Assembly: GCF_051133435.1 (NCBI RefSeq)
Contig: NZ_JBPGNY010000002.1
Coordinates: 1-64,000, forward strand
Length of the DNA: 64,000 nucleotides
From: JAAYAO01 sp051133435
GTDB taxonomy: Bacteria > Actinomycetota > Actinomycetes > Propionibacteriales > Propionibacteriaceae
Reading direction: 5' to 3'
Numbering within the stretch: position 1 is the first letter of the stretch; every line of letters begins with the position of its first letter. The translations under genes were made by a program, and so were the position numbers. The notes beneath the pieces were generated by a model. It did no database searches. It saw nothing but the letters and a program-made list of their open reading frames with translations, and was not told the origin of the DNA. Positions 1 to 7,816 of this stretch are shown piece after piece.

Positions 1-1
1 T

Positions 2-310
2 CGTGTCCTTCAAGGTTGGATGCTTCGCAACACCCATCCTCAGCAAGGCCACGAGCCGCCTTGCGTTACGACACGACCACGCTCAACTACGAAGAGCCGC
101 TTATCAGCAACAGTGCCTTACATGTTTTCGATCGACGAGACGATGGATATCGGATGTGATCGTCAAACCCCGGTCACCGACGAATATCCGGATCACCCTC
201 ACCGCAATCGATACCGCGGCACCATTCGTTCGGTTTTGATTGAGCTCTTCGACGATCATGTGACTCCTGACGGGGATGCCTTGACGGACATCGTGCTCGG
301 AACTCACTGA
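2..310 (+). pseudogene. C-terminal fragment of an arylsulfatase (cut by window edge, probably degraded)
   Basis: The frame ending at the TGA at 308-310 stays open to the left window edge. Its last 65 or so residues read like the C-terminal beta-sheet tail of arylsulfatases: 'TVPYMFSIDETMDIGCDRQT', then PVTDEYP, then a YRGTI segment and a short acidic end. In the family this tail follows a strand ending in a K-x-x-G-R/K turn and precedes the stop. The upstream part of this frame (about 2-97) does not look like sulfatase; frame 1 over the same bases looks more protein-like, so a frameshift near 95-105 is possible. The region is visibly less GC-rich than its neighbours. The catalytic C-x-P-x-R part lies outside the window or is lost. 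I infer a remnant; an intact gene running in from the left with one frameshift cannot be excluded. Confidence 0.5.
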
Positions 311-335
311 TTGTCAGCATGAGCGACAAAGCGCC

Positions 336-1613
336 TTAGCCGGCCCTGGCGCGGTTCTCCCCGGCCGCCAGCACGACGGCCACGGTCAGCAGTGCCGACA
401 TCACGATCGCCATCTTGGCGAAGCCGCCCAACCATCCGGCCAGGGCCGGGCCGGCCACCGGCGCCAAGGCCCCCACGAAGGTCATCGGGGCGCTGAAGAC
501 ACCATTGATGGCGCCGAAGTTCTCGGTGCCCCAGCGGTCGGAGACCGCCGTGGCCTGCAACAGGGTGTGACAGCCGCGGGCGGCTCCGGCGAAGATCGCG
601 ACCGCGATCAGCAACCAGACCGGGCCCGGGGTCAACGCCAGCCCCCACAGGCTGACCGCTCCTGCCCCCAACAGCACCGCGGTGCGGGTACGCGGTGACG
701 TGCGTGCGGCCAGGGACGGGTAGGCGATCCTTCCGACGACCTGGCCTGCGCCGAGCAATCCCAGCGCCAACGCAGCCAGTGCGTAGGTGACGTTGCCTTC
801 CAGCAGCAACGGAATGATGTTGATCGTGACCGCCATCAGGGTAAAGGTCGCCAGGGACATGGCCAGTTGCAGGACGAGGAACCGCGGCGACCGGGTGACC
901 GCGCGGACGGCCCGTCCGCTCACCTCGGGGCTGTCGGATTGTTGGGGCTGTGCGGTCCAGGTGCGGTTCAGGAAGAGCGCATGCAGGGGCACGGTCACCA
1001 CGGCCAGAATGGCGGCGATGATCAGGTAGCTCATCCGCCATCCGAAGCGGTCCACCAGGAAGGCGACGATCGGCGCGTAAATGGTTGATGCCAGCCCGGC
1101 GACCAGGGTCAGGGTGGTCAGTGGCGGCACCCGGCGGGGCCCGTACCAGCGGGTGATCACCGCGAAGGCCGGAGTGTAGAGCACCGCGGATTGGGCCAGC
1201 CCGGCCAGCACCCAGGCCAGGTAGAACACGATCAGGTTGGGTGACCAGGCCACCACGAGCATCGCCAGTACCCCGATCACCGCGCCGCCGGTCATCACCA
1301 GCCGGGGCCCACGGTGGTCGAGCATCCGTCCGACCCTGATGCCGGCCAGGGCGGCCACGATCATGCCGGCGGTGAGAGCTCCGGTGATCGCGGTCTGGCT
1401 CCAACCACTCTCGGCCGACATCGGGGCCACCGCCACGGGCAGGGAGTAGAACAGCAGACCCCAACTGGTGGTGACCGCGATGCACAGGGCCGCGAGTCCA
1501 CCACGGGGGCGATCCGTCGCTGTGGTTTCGGCGCCGGTGACTGTCGTATCGATTCGGTGAGTCACGTACCGATCAACCCAGTCCTGGCAACAGTCGCACT
1601 GCTCACGGCCCAT
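336..1613 (-). CDS. MFS transporter, divergent from arsR; candidate metalloid or drug exporter
   Basis: A 12-TM major facilitator protein of up to 425 aa. Hydrophobic helices begin near residue 40, after a polar N-terminus containing a Cys cluster (residues 7-9). The start is uncertain: the ATG at 1613 has a GA-rich Shine-Dalgarno sitting almost against it, and a GTG at 1565 would remove 16 residues. The gene is transcribed divergently from an ArsR-type repressor across a 75-bp gap containing an inverted repeat, so control by that repressor is likely. MFS proteins of the ArsK and ArsJ types export arsenicals from such loci, but this protein is not clearly either one, and no GAPDH partner (as expected with ArsJ) is present. 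The substrate is therefore an inference from context. Confidence 0.75.
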   Translation of the reverse strand: MGREQCDCCQDWVDRYVTHRIDTTVTGAETTATDRPRGGLAALCIAVTTSWGLLFYSLPVAVAPMSAESGWSQTAITGALTAGMIVAALAGIRVGRMLDHRGPRLVMTGGAVIGVLAMLVVAWSPNLIVFYLAWVLAGLAQSAVLYTPAFAVITRWYGPRRVPPLTTLTLVAGLASTIYAPIVAFLVDRFGWRMSYLIIAAILAVVTVPLHALFLNRTWTAQPQQSDSPEVSGRAVRAVTRSPRFLVLQLAMSLATFTLMAVTINIIPLLLEGNVTYALAALALGLLGAGQVVGRIAYPSLAARTSPRTRTAVLLGAGAVSLWGLALTPGPVWLLIAVAIFAGAARGCHTLLQATAVSDRWGTENFGAINGVFSAPMTFVGALAPVAGPALAGWLGGFAKMAIVMSALLTVAVVLAAGENRARAG

Positions 1614-1618
1614 CCCTC

Positions 1619-1677
1619 ACATTGACGTCCATCGATAGGTAAGGAGTATCCGATCACATATCGACTCTTGTCAATGT
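1619..1677. promoter_or_regulatory. Candidate ArsR operator and divergent promoter region
   Basis: The gap between the MFS gene and arsR holds a perfect 8-bp inverted repeat, ACATTGAC at 1619-1626 and GTCAATGT at 1670-1677. An ATCGAT palindrome lies at 1631-1636 between the arms. Autoregulated ArsR genes usually bind AT-rich dyads overlapping their own promoter. The long spacing between arms suggests two half-sites or two dimers rather than one compact operator. Confidence 0.4.
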
Positions 1678-1688
1678 ATGGTGGGGCG

Positions 1689-2030
1689 ATGAGTACTTCG
1701 GCCCCTGTCTCAACCGCTGCCGCGGAATGCTGCTCGCTGACCGAGGCGCTGAGCTCCGAGGAGGCCGACCGGATGGCGACCATGCTCAAGGCCCTGTCCG
1801 ATTCGACCCGGCTGCGCCTGTTGTCGCACGTGGCCGCGTCCGGCGGCGACCCGGTGTGCGCCTGCGACCTGACCGAACCGCTCGGAATCTCGCAACCGAC
1901 CGTCAGCCACCACATGAAGAAGCTCGTCGATGCCGGCTTGCTGACCCGCGAGCAGCGAGGACGCTGGGCGCACTACTCGGTGGTGCCCGAGGCCTTCGCC
2001 GAACTCCGCGAGTTCCTCAGCCTCGGCTGA
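1689..2030 (+). CDS. arsR: ArsR-family metalloregulator, arsenite-type
   Basis: A 113-aa winged-helix repressor starting at the ATG at 1689. An earlier in-frame start at 1668 would add seven residues without conservation. The recognition helix region reads 'ISQPTVSHHMKKLVDAGL'. Cys14-Cys15 near the N-terminus (ECC) and Cys57 in the VCACDL segment match the three-cysteine As(III)/Sb(III) site described for the Corynebacterium glutamicum ArsR (Cys15, Cys16, Cys55); Cys59 also belongs to the C-x-C of the helix. In this family metalloid binding releases the repressor from its operator. The divergent MFS gene is the obvious target; no arsenate reductase or ACR3 gene is in the window. Confidence 0.88.
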   Translation: MSTSAPVSTAAAECCSLTEALSSEEADRMATMLKALSDSTRLRLLSHVAASGGDPVCACDLTEPLGISQPTVSHHMKKLVDAGLLTREQRGRWAHYSVVPEAFAELREFLSLG

Positions 2031-2035
2031 GCACC

Positions 2036-2725
2036 CTATCGCCCGGGCGAGACCAAGCCGGTTTCATAGGCGACCACCACTGCCTGCACCCGATCACGGG
2101 CATCCAGCTTGGCCAGAATCCGTCCGACATGGGTTTTCACGGTGGCCTCGGCGACGAACAGCTCCTCGCCGATCTCGGTGTTCGACCGCCCGCGGGCCAT
2201 CAGCACCAGGACCTCGCGTTCGCGTTCGGTGAGGCGCTCCAGCACCGCACTGGGAGTGCGTTCCCGGTCGGGAAGCACATCGATCAGGTGGTCGAGCAGC
2301 CTCTTGGTGGACGACGGGGCGATCACCGCATCACCGTGGTGCACGGTACGAATCGCGGTGAGCATCTCCTCGGGCGGAGCGTCCTTGAGCAGGAAACCCG
2401 AGGCGCCGGCCTTGATCGCCCGCAGCACGTACTCGTCCAGGTCGAAGGTGGTCAGCATCACCACCCGCGGGTCGACGCCGCCGGCCCCCGGACGGGAGGT
2501 GAGTTCGGCGGTCGCGGCCAGCCCGTCGAGGTTCGGCATCCGGATATCCATCAGCACCACGTCCACCGGCTGACGAGCCAGGACGTCGAGCGCCTCGGCG
2601 CCGTCGGAGGCCTCGGCGACCACCTGCATATCGGGCTGGGAGCCGATCACCATCGAGAACCCGGCACGCACCAACTGCTGGTCATCGACCAGCGCCACCC
2701 GGATGGGACTCTCCGACATCATCAC
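2036..2725 (-). CDS. NarL/LuxR-type response regulator
   Basis: A 229-aa two-domain response regulator. The receiver domain occupies residues 8-125, with the acidic pair DD near residue 14 and the phosphoacceptor Asp60 in VVLMDIRMPNLDG. The C-terminal LuxR-type helix-turn-helix includes 'LTEREREVLVLMARGRSNTE' and the GEELFVAEATVKTHVGRIL helix. The gene follows the histidine kinase gene with a 4-bp overlap (kinase stop at 2722-2724, ATG at 2725), so the two are cotranslated and cognate. Three ATG codons in a row make the exact start ambiguous by two residues. The signal and target genes cannot be read from the sequence. Confidence 0.93.
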   Translation of the reverse strand: MMMSESPIRVALVDDQQLVRAGFSMVIGSQPDMQVVAEASDGAEALDVLARQPVDVVLMDIRMPNLDGLAATAELTSRPGAGGVDPRVVMLTTFDLDEYVLRAIKAGASGFLLKDAPPEEMLTAIRTVHHGDAVIAPSSTKRLLDHLIDVLPDRERTPSAVLERLTEREREVLVLMARGRSNTEIGEELFVAEATVKTHVGRILAKLDARDRVQAVVVAYETGLVSPGR

Positions 2726-3912
2726 TCCTGTTCGGTTCCCGGTAGCAGCGGCAGGTCCGCCCGCATCCGCCAGCCACCTCCGGGACGGGGCCCGGCTTGC
2801 ACAGTACCGCCGAACAATCCGGCGCGTTCCTTCACGCCCAACAACCCGGTGCCCTTACCGTCCGAGATCGCACCGGCACCGCGTCCGTCGTCGTCGACCT
2901 GAAGACGCAGAATGCCCGGGCGCCAGTGCACCCCGACAGTGATCGCGGCCTTGGGTCCGGCGTGCTTCAACGCGTTGGTCAGGCCCTCCTGGACGATCCG
3001 GTGCACGGCCAGTCCGAAACCGGGCGGCAGCGCTTGGGCCTCACCGGTGCGCACCAGCGACACCCTGGCGCCTGTGCCGCGTACCCCCGCGATCAGTTCG
3101 TCCAGGTTGTCCTGCAGCGGTTGTGGGGTGGTCAGGGGTTGCCCCTCGTCACCCTCGCGCAGCACCCCCAGAATTCGGCGGATGTCGGCCAGGGCGTCGC
3201 GTCCGATCTCGGAGATCGTGGTGAGCGCGCGCACGGCGGCGTCGGAGTCGTGAGCCGCGGCGTAGCGTCCGCCGTCGGCCTGGGCGATCACCACCGACAA
3301 GGAATGGGCGACCACATCGTGCATCTCCCGAGCGATTCGGGCGCGTTCCTCGGTGACAGCGATCTCCGCCTCCCGGCTGCGGCTGACCGCTTCGAGGCGG
3401 GCCTTTTCATTGACGGCCCGGAGTCTCTCCTCCCGCGCCCGGCGCATCATCGCCAGCGCCCACACCGCCACCACCGCACCGATGCCGGGCACCAGCGGGT
3501 ACAGCCCACCGATCAGGCCATCGACCTGGGAAGTGATCACCAGCAGGAAGATGCCGAACAGGGCTCCCAACAGCGCCGGGATGGTCGCAAATCGGGGTCC
3601 GTGCACGGTGACCGAGTAGAGCGCCAGCAACACCAGAGCGTTGGCGATCGCGACCCCGTAAGGGCCGGCGACCATCAGGTTCAGCAGCGCGATGCCGTAG
3701 ATGCCGATCGCCGACAGCAGCGGACGCACCCGGCGCAGCGCGAGCAACCCACAGATGCCCAGGGTCGGCAGCAGGTAGTTGATCACCCCGGTCAACGAAT
3801 TGGACCAGTACCCGTGTCCGCCGAGCACCAGAAAGAGCGCCAGGGCGGCGGCAATCACGCTGTCGAGCAGCAACGGCACCTGCCACCAACGCCGCGCCGC
3901 CGTGTTCTCCAT
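2722..3912 (-). CDS. Sensor histidine kinase, HisKA_3 type
   Basis: A 396-aa membrane kinase. The start is placed at the ATG at 3912 (MENTAARRWW), just before the first membrane helix; the longer frame to 4020 would add 36 unconserved residues and run into the promoter region of the divergent gene. About five to six hydrophobic segments fill residues 12-155, followed by a short coiled linker. The HisKA_3 motif 'ERARIAREMHDVVAHSLSVV' carries the phosphoacceptor His198. A HATPase_c domain with DDGRG and GTGLLGVKERAGLFGG follows to the C-terminus. It partners the overlapping NarL-type regulator. Its long membrane input domain resembles kinases sensing envelope-associated cues, but the ligand is unknown. 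Confidence 0.92.
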   Translation of the reverse strand: MENTAARRWWQVPLLLDSVIAAALALFLVLGGHGYWSNSLTGVINYLLPTLGICGLLALRRVRPLLSAIGIYGIALLNLMVAGPYGVAIANALVLLALYSVTVHGPRFATIPALLGALFGIFLLVITSQVDGLIGGLYPLVPGIGAVVAVWALAMMRRAREERLRAVNEKARLEAVSRSREAEIAVTEERARIAREMHDVVAHSLSVVIAQADGGRYAAAHDSDAAVRALTTISEIGRDALADIRRILGVLREGDEGQPLTTPQPLQDNLDELIAGVRGTGARVSLVRTGEAQALPPGFGLAVHRIVQEGLTNALKHAGPKAAITVGVHWRPGILRLQVDDDGRGAGAISDGKGTGLLGVKERAGLFGGTVQAGPRPGGGWRMRADLPLLPGTEQE

Positions 3913-4046
3913 GCCGCCCAGCCTAGGCGGGGTGCCGCGGGTTGACGTCAGCCCGGGGACGTGATTCAGGGTCAGCCCGGGGTCGTAGTGGTCCCCGTGG
4001 AGGAACACCCGATCCCGCACCCGGTCGTGGGTGCGACACTGAGCCC

Positions 4047-4979
4047 ATGACTTCGTCCGGCAGCCCCCACCCCGGACGCCTCGATCTGATTCCTGACGAT
4101 CTGCGCACCCGGATGACCGGCCGTCCCGCCGACGATGGCATAGCCGGCGACAAATGGCTGGCCACCCTGCCGCGACTGCTGTCCGAACTGCTCGAGGACT
4201 GGCAACTCACGGTGGACGGCCCCTCGCGCTCGGGGCACACCGCGGTGGTGGTGCCGGTGCGCCGGGACGACGAGCCGCTCGTCCTGAAGGTGGTGTGGCC
4301 CCATGTCGAGGGCCGGGCCGAACACGTCGCCCTGCAACGGTGGGGAGGCGGGGCCGCGGTGCGACTGGTGCGTGCCGACCCGTCCCGCGGGGCACTGCTG
4401 TTGGAACGACTGGACGCCGATCGCGATCTCACCGAGGTGTGGATCGATGAAGCCTGCGAGGTGATCGGCGGACTTTTGGGTGAACTGCACCGCGATGTCG
4501 GCCCGGAGATTCCGCGGCTCACCGACTGGCTGGACGAACGACTCGCGGCCCTGTCGTCGGCGCGCCTGCCGCGGCGGGTGATCGAGCGGGCGCACGGTCT
4601 GTACCGCGAGCTGGCCCCCTCGTCCGGCAGCAGCCTGCTGCACACCGACCTGCATTTCGAGAACGTGCTGTGGCGCGAGCACGATCAGCGCTGGGTGGCG
4701 ATCGATCCGCAACCCCTGGCCGGTGCGCCCGGATTCGAACTGCATCCACTGTTGCGCAACCGCATCGATGAACTCGGTACCGGAGCGGGGTTTCGATGGT
4801 CGGTGCGCCGTCGCATCGAGGTGGTCTGTGAGGCGGCCGGCATCGATGAGGAAGTTGCCAAGGGTTGGACGATGATCCACGCCGCAGTTAAGGCGATGTG
4901 GGCCACCGAGGTCGCGGGCTCGGGAGCCAAGGACACCGTCACCTTCAACCTGACCCTGCAGAAGGCCTTGGAGGACTAG
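4047..4979 (+). CDS. Streptomycin 6-kinase-like aminoglycoside phosphotransferase
   Basis: A 310-aa kinase-fold protein of the APH(6)/hydroxyurea phosphotransferase family (PF04655). The start at the ATG at 4047 is preferred because the upstream extension to 3942 overlaps the kinase promoter and is low complexity. The catalytic loop 'LLHTDLHFENVL' has the H-x-D-x4-N pattern, and the metal-binding segment follows as AIDPQPLAGAPGFEL. The lysine-bearing N-lobe strand is LVLKVVWP. Family members phosphorylate the 6-hydroxyl of streptomycin, but many chromosomal homologues have no proven drug substrate. The MFS gene begins on the base after the stop codon, so kinase and transporter are probably coexpressed. 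Confidence 0.85.
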   Translation: MTSSGSPHPGRLDLIPDDLRTRMTGRPADDGIAGDKWLATLPRLLSELLEDWQLTVDGPSRSGHTAVVVPVRRDDEPLVLKVVWPHVEGRAEHVALQRWGGGAAVRLVRADPSRGALLLERLDADRDLTEVWIDEACEVIGGLLGELHRDVGPEIPRLTDWLDERLAALSSARLPRRVIERAHGLYRELAPSSGSSLLHTDLHFENVLWREHDQRWVAIDPQPLAGAPGFELHPLLRNRIDELGTGAGFRWSVRRRIEVVCEAAGIDEEVAKGWTMIHAAVKAMWATEVAGSGAKDTVTFNLTLQKALED

Positions 4980-6119
4980 ATGGGCGGCGGCGAGCTTCGT
5001 CCGCGCCGGGTCTGGGCGCTGTACTTCGGCGGCTTCATGGGCCCCTTCGGTGCCGCGATGGTGAACACGATGCTGCCCGAACTGGCCACCGGGCTGGGCG
5101 TCAGCCTCTCGACCGCCACCTGGGCGATCACCAGCTACATGATCCCGTTCTCGCTCGGCCTGCTGGTCTCGGGCACCCTGGCCGCACGCTACGGCCAATC
5201 CCGGACGGTGCGGCTGGCCTTCCTGCTCTATGCGGTCTCGTCGGTGGCCTGTGTACTGACCACCGACCCCACCCTGTTCTTCCTGGCTCGCGGGCTGCAG
5301 GGCCTGGCAAATGCGTTCACCACTCCGGTGCTGATCGCGATGATCGCCCGCACCGTGCCCTCGGAACGACTGGGTCGGGCGATGGGCCTCTACACCTCGG
5401 TGGCCGCCGCCGGACAGGCCTTCGCACCACTGGTCGGTGGCCTGGCCGCCGGCTGGGACTACCGGGCGGCCTTCGCGGTGACCGCCCTGGTCGGCTTGGC
5501 GCTGGCGCTGCTGGTGCCGAGCATGCCGATGGGACCTCGGGTGAGCGGTGGGCAGTGGCGGGCCCTGGCGAACCTGCGGTTGTTGCAATCGGCCCTGTTC
5601 GCCCTGGGCTTTCAGGGGGCGGTGTCGGGTGTGATGGTGCTCGGGGCGATGATCGCCTCCGACCGCTTCGGCCTCTCCCCCGGCCTGCGCGGGCTGGTGG
5701 TGGCGAGCTTCGGGGTGGCCGGCCTGATCGCCGGCCCCGCGATCGGATCACTGGCCGACCGGATCGGGATTCCGCGCACGGGCTTCCTGGGCGCCCTCGG
5801 CCTGGGGGTGGCGTTCATCGCCACCGGCTGGGTGCCGTGGATGTGGGGTCTGGTGGCCCTGGTGTTCATCACCGGGCTTGCCGGTACCGCGGCCCGGATC
5901 GGGTCGAATGCGATCGCCCTGCGCAGCACCCCGGTGAACCCGGGCGGGGCGACCTCGGTCACCATGTCGGCCCAGTTCGTCGGCACAGCCCTGGCACCGG
6001 TGGTGCTGTTGCCGTTGTACGTGATCACCCCGTGGGTGGCGACTCTGGTCGGCGGCGGATTGGCGCTCTTCTCGGCGGTCGTGATCGCGGTGGCGCCGCC
6101 CAGGTTCAACCGGCGCTGA
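4980..6119 (+). CDS. MFS transporter, downstream partner of APH-like kinase
   Basis: A 379-aa, 12-TM major facilitator protein starting at the ATG right after the kinase stop (TAG at 4977-4979), a layout typical of translational coupling. The N-terminal half contains the motif-A-like loop SGTLAARYGQSRTVRLAF and the family G-L-Q-G segment in ARGLQGLANAFTTP. It belongs to the broad drug/metabolite efflux group of 12-TM MFS proteins. Pairing with an aminoglycoside-kinase-like enzyme suggests a role in antibiotic or metabolite detoxification. That is inference; nothing in the sequence fixes the substrate. Confidence 0.85.
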   Translation: MGGGELRPRRVWALYFGGFMGPFGAAMVNTMLPELATGLGVSLSTATWAITSYMIPFSLGLLVSGTLAARYGQSRTVRLAFLLYAVSSVACVLTTDPTLFFLARGLQGLANAFTTPVLIAMIARTVPSERLGRAMGLYTSVAAAGQAFAPLVGGLAAGWDYRAAFAVTALVGLALALLVPSMPMGPRVSGGQWRALANLRLLQSALFALGFQGAVSGVMVLGAMIASDRFGLSPGLRGLVVASFGVAGLIAGPAIGSLADRIGIPRTGFLGALGLGVAFIATGWVPWMWGLVALVFITGLAGTAARIGSNAIALRSTPVNPGGATSVTMSAQFVGTALAPVVLLPLYVITPWVATLVGGGLALFSAVVIAVAPPRFNRR

Positions 6120-6123
6120 GGTT

Positions 6124-6146
6124 CGGTCGACACCCGCACTCGACCG
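6124..6146. terminator. Weak bidirectional hairpin between convergent genes
   Basis: A 7-bp perfect stem, CGGTCGA at 6124-6130 and TCGACCG at 6140-6146, with a 9-nt loop, lies between the convergent MFS and GNAT stop codons. There is no U-tract, as is common for actinobacterial terminators, so the call rests on position and dyad symmetry only. Confidence 0.35.
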
Positions 6147-6154
6147 GCGCTGAC

Positions 6155-6442
6155 TCAGGCGACGACTTCGGCGTACTCCGGGTGCTTGGCGAGGTAGGCC
6201 TGCACGAAGGGACACCGCGGCACCACCTTCCGGCCGTTGGCCCGGGCGTCCTGAAGGGCGGCTTCGACGATCGAGCTGCCCAGCCCCTGACCCTTGTATT
6301 CCTCGGACATGAAGGTGGTGTGCATCACCACCAGGTCACCGGACAGTTCGTAATCGAGGTATCCGGCCTGCACCCCGTTGATCAACAACTCGTACTGGGT
6401 CGCACCGTGGTTGTGCACCAGGCGCCGCTTCTGTTCGTTCAC
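6155..6442 (-). CDS. Small GNAT-fold acetyltransferase (YjdJ/PF14542 type)
   Basis: A 95-aa protein started at the GTG at 6442, which has a strong GGAGG 5 nt upstream. The longer open frame reaching 6562 reads through a palindromic repeat and is unlikely to be coding. The acetyl-CoA-binding loop is EEYKGQGLGSSIVEAAL, a shortened Q/R-x-x-G-x-G/A motif. The C-terminal 'CPFVQAYLAKHPEYAEVV' is the hallmark of the minimal GNAT family PF14542. The acyl acceptor for this family is not established. The gene stands alone between a convergent MFS gene and the repeat element. Confidence 0.85.
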   Translation of the reverse strand: MNEQKRRLVHNHGATQYELLINGVQAGYLDYELSGDLVVMHTTFMSEEYKGQGLGSSIVEAALQDARANGRKVVPRCPFVQAYLAKHPEYAEVVA

Positions 6443-6488
6443 ATCAGCCTCCGAGCTGTCGGGTGCCACCCAGGATATCGCGGGGCCC

Positions 6489-6564
6489 GGATGAAACCGC
6501 ACCCAGGAGAGCCGGATTTCGCCCGTACGCGACACCTGACCGCCGTCTGGGTGCGTTTTCATCC
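6489..6564. repeat. 76-bp palindromic repeat, copy A
   Basis: The left arm (6489-6505) and right arm (6548-6564) are inverted copies of 17 bp with one mismatch, built around TGAAAACGCACCC / GGGTGCGTTTTCA. A second element of exactly the same length lies at 13319-13394 in the same orientation and shares the right-hand sequence TGAYCGCCGT next to the GGGTGCGTTTTCATCC arm. The tetR stop codon (6559-6561) falls inside this copy. This may be a REP-like or terminator-like dispersed element; it encodes no protein of its own. Confidence 0.75.
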
Positions 6565-7164
6565 ATCACGCCGGACAACCGGCGGTCGCAACATGCCAAG
6601 AAGCTGCTTCACCATCAGCTCGGAGAACGCCTCGAGGTCGTATTCGGCCCGCTCGGGCCAGTTCGGGGAGGCCCACAAGGCCTCCCGCATGGTGCGGTGC
6701 ATCACCTCGACCGGCAGGTCATCGCGCACCGTGCCGTCGGCGACCCCGCGGGCGAGAGCGTCCAACCAGTACCGACGCATCTCGGCCGACGACTCCTCCA
6801 GGCGCATCAGCAACTCGTGATCGCGCAGATAGCGCATATCGCGCTGGTACATCTGCGTGGCATCCGGCTGGGCCTCGATCACCGCCAACGTGGCCCGGAT
6901 CAGGCGCTCGATGGTCTCCAGCGCAGACACGTCTTCACCCTCGGCCACCGCCGTCGCCATCCGTGCCGACGTCTCCTCGATCAGTCGGTCCAGGATGATC
7001 GCGACCAGCCCTTCCTTGCTGCGGAAGTGGTGGTAGAGGCTGCCGGCGTGCATCTGTGCGGCTTCGCCCAGGTCACGCATGGAGGTGCCGGGAATGCCGT
7101 TTCGGGCGAACAAGGCGGCGGCCAGGTCGATCACTTCTTCGCGCCGGTCCGGAGTTGGAGTCAC
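6559..7164 (-). CDS. TetR-family repressor, KstR2-like
   Basis: A 201-aa TetR regulator. The N-terminal helix-turn-helix is clear: 'AAALFARNGIPGTSMRDLGE' followed by AAQMHAGSLYHHFRSKEGLVAIIL. The length and C-terminal layout resemble KstR2-type regulators of coenzyme-A-activated steroid metabolites, which release DNA on binding an acyl-CoA. The gene is divergent from the igr-like catabolic operon, with a 109-bp gap, so it most likely represses both that operon and itself. The ligand is inferred from context only. The final codons and stop lie in the 76-bp repeat, so the C-terminus may have been altered by its insertion. Confidence 0.87.
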   Translation of the reverse strand: MTPTPDRREEVIDLAAALFARNGIPGTSMRDLGEAAQMHAGSLYHHFRSKEGLVAIILDRLIEETSARMATAVAEGEDVSALETIERLIRATLAVIEAQPDATQMYQRDMRYLRDHELLMRLEESSAEMRRYWLDALARGVADGTVRDDLPVEVMHRTMREALWASPNWPERAEYDLEAFSELMVKQLLGMLRPPVVRRDG

Positions 7165-7179
7165 TCGACCACCCCTCTA

Positions 7180-7236
7180 TTGACAACCTTCCGGACCCCA
7201 TTGTTACTGTTGACCCAACGTTTGTTCAAGTAGGTC
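7180..7236 (+). promoter_or_regulatory. Candidate promoter/operator for the igr-like operon
   Basis: TTGACA at 7180-7185 is a consensus -35 hexamer, and TACTGT at 7205-7210 is a possible -10, but the 19-bp spacing is long. The following bases, 7216-7225, form the imperfect dyad CAACGTTTG, the size and place expected for a TetR operator. A perfect TetR-type palindrome is not visible. The region must hold the divergent promoters for the tetR gene and the operon. Confidence 0.35.
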
Positions 7237-7273
7237 GGCGTGGTGTTGCCCCGCCGCCACACAGGAGATTCGC

Positions 7274-7816
7274 GTGACAACTGAGTTGAACTTCGAGCCC
7301 TTCCTCGGTGAGGTGGCCGAACCTCCCCGCGTGTCGCGGTATGCCGTGAACGAGGCGATGATCCGCAACTGGGTGGAGGCCCACGAGGACGAGAACCCGG
7401 TCTATGTCGACCGGGAAACGGCTCGGGCCACCGGTCGCACCGACATCATCTGCCCGCCGGCGATGATCTCGACCTGGGTGATGGCCGGCCTGCGTCGGTT
7501 CCGCGAGATCCACCGCAAACGCGAGGCCGGTGAGGTCGAGGACTTCGCCTACTCCCGGCTGATGGCCGTGCTGGACGAGGCCGGGTACACCTCGGTGGTG
7601 GCCACCAATGTCGATCAGGAGTACGTGCGCGAACTCCACCCCGGCGACGAGGTCACCTGCCACTTCACGATCGAGTCGGTGGTCGGCCCGAAGACCACCG
7701 GCCTGGGCGAGGGCTACTTCATCACCCTCGACAAACGGTACGTCGACCAGCACGGCGAACCCTTGGTCAACGAGAAATTCCGCATCCTGCGATTCCGCCC
7801 CGGGAGCAACCAATGA
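7274..7816 (+). CDS. MaoC-like hydratase subunit, ChsH2 N-terminal-domain homologue
   Basis: A 180-aa hot-dog-fold protein with a GTG start and AGGAG 7 nt upstream. It resembles the N-terminal half of ChsH2 (Rv3542c), the MaoC-like subunit that pairs with ChsH1 to hydrate the unsaturated three-carbon steroid side-chain thioester. In Mycobacterium this domain is fused to a DUF35 domain in one protein of about 311 aa. Here the DUF35 part is the next gene, overlapping by 4 bp, and together the two are 320 aa. The segment WVEAHEDENPVYVD sits where the hydratase-2 motif would be but lacks the catalytic Asp/His pair, as expected for the structural subunit. It is the first gene of a seven-gene operon. 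Confidence 0.8.
   Translation: MTTELNFEPFLGEVAEPPRVSRYAVNEAMIRNWVEAHEDENPVYVDRETARATGRTDIICPPAMISTWVMAGLRRFREIHRKREAGEVEDFAYSRLMAVLDEAGYTSVVATNVDQEYVRELHPGDEVTCHFTIESVVGPKTTGLGEGYFITLDKRYVDQHGEPLVNEKFRILRFRPGSNQ

Noticed and set aside
104..307. Minus-strand 67-codon frame at the left edge
   Set aside because: No family resemblance and it is antisense to the recognisable sulfatase tail.
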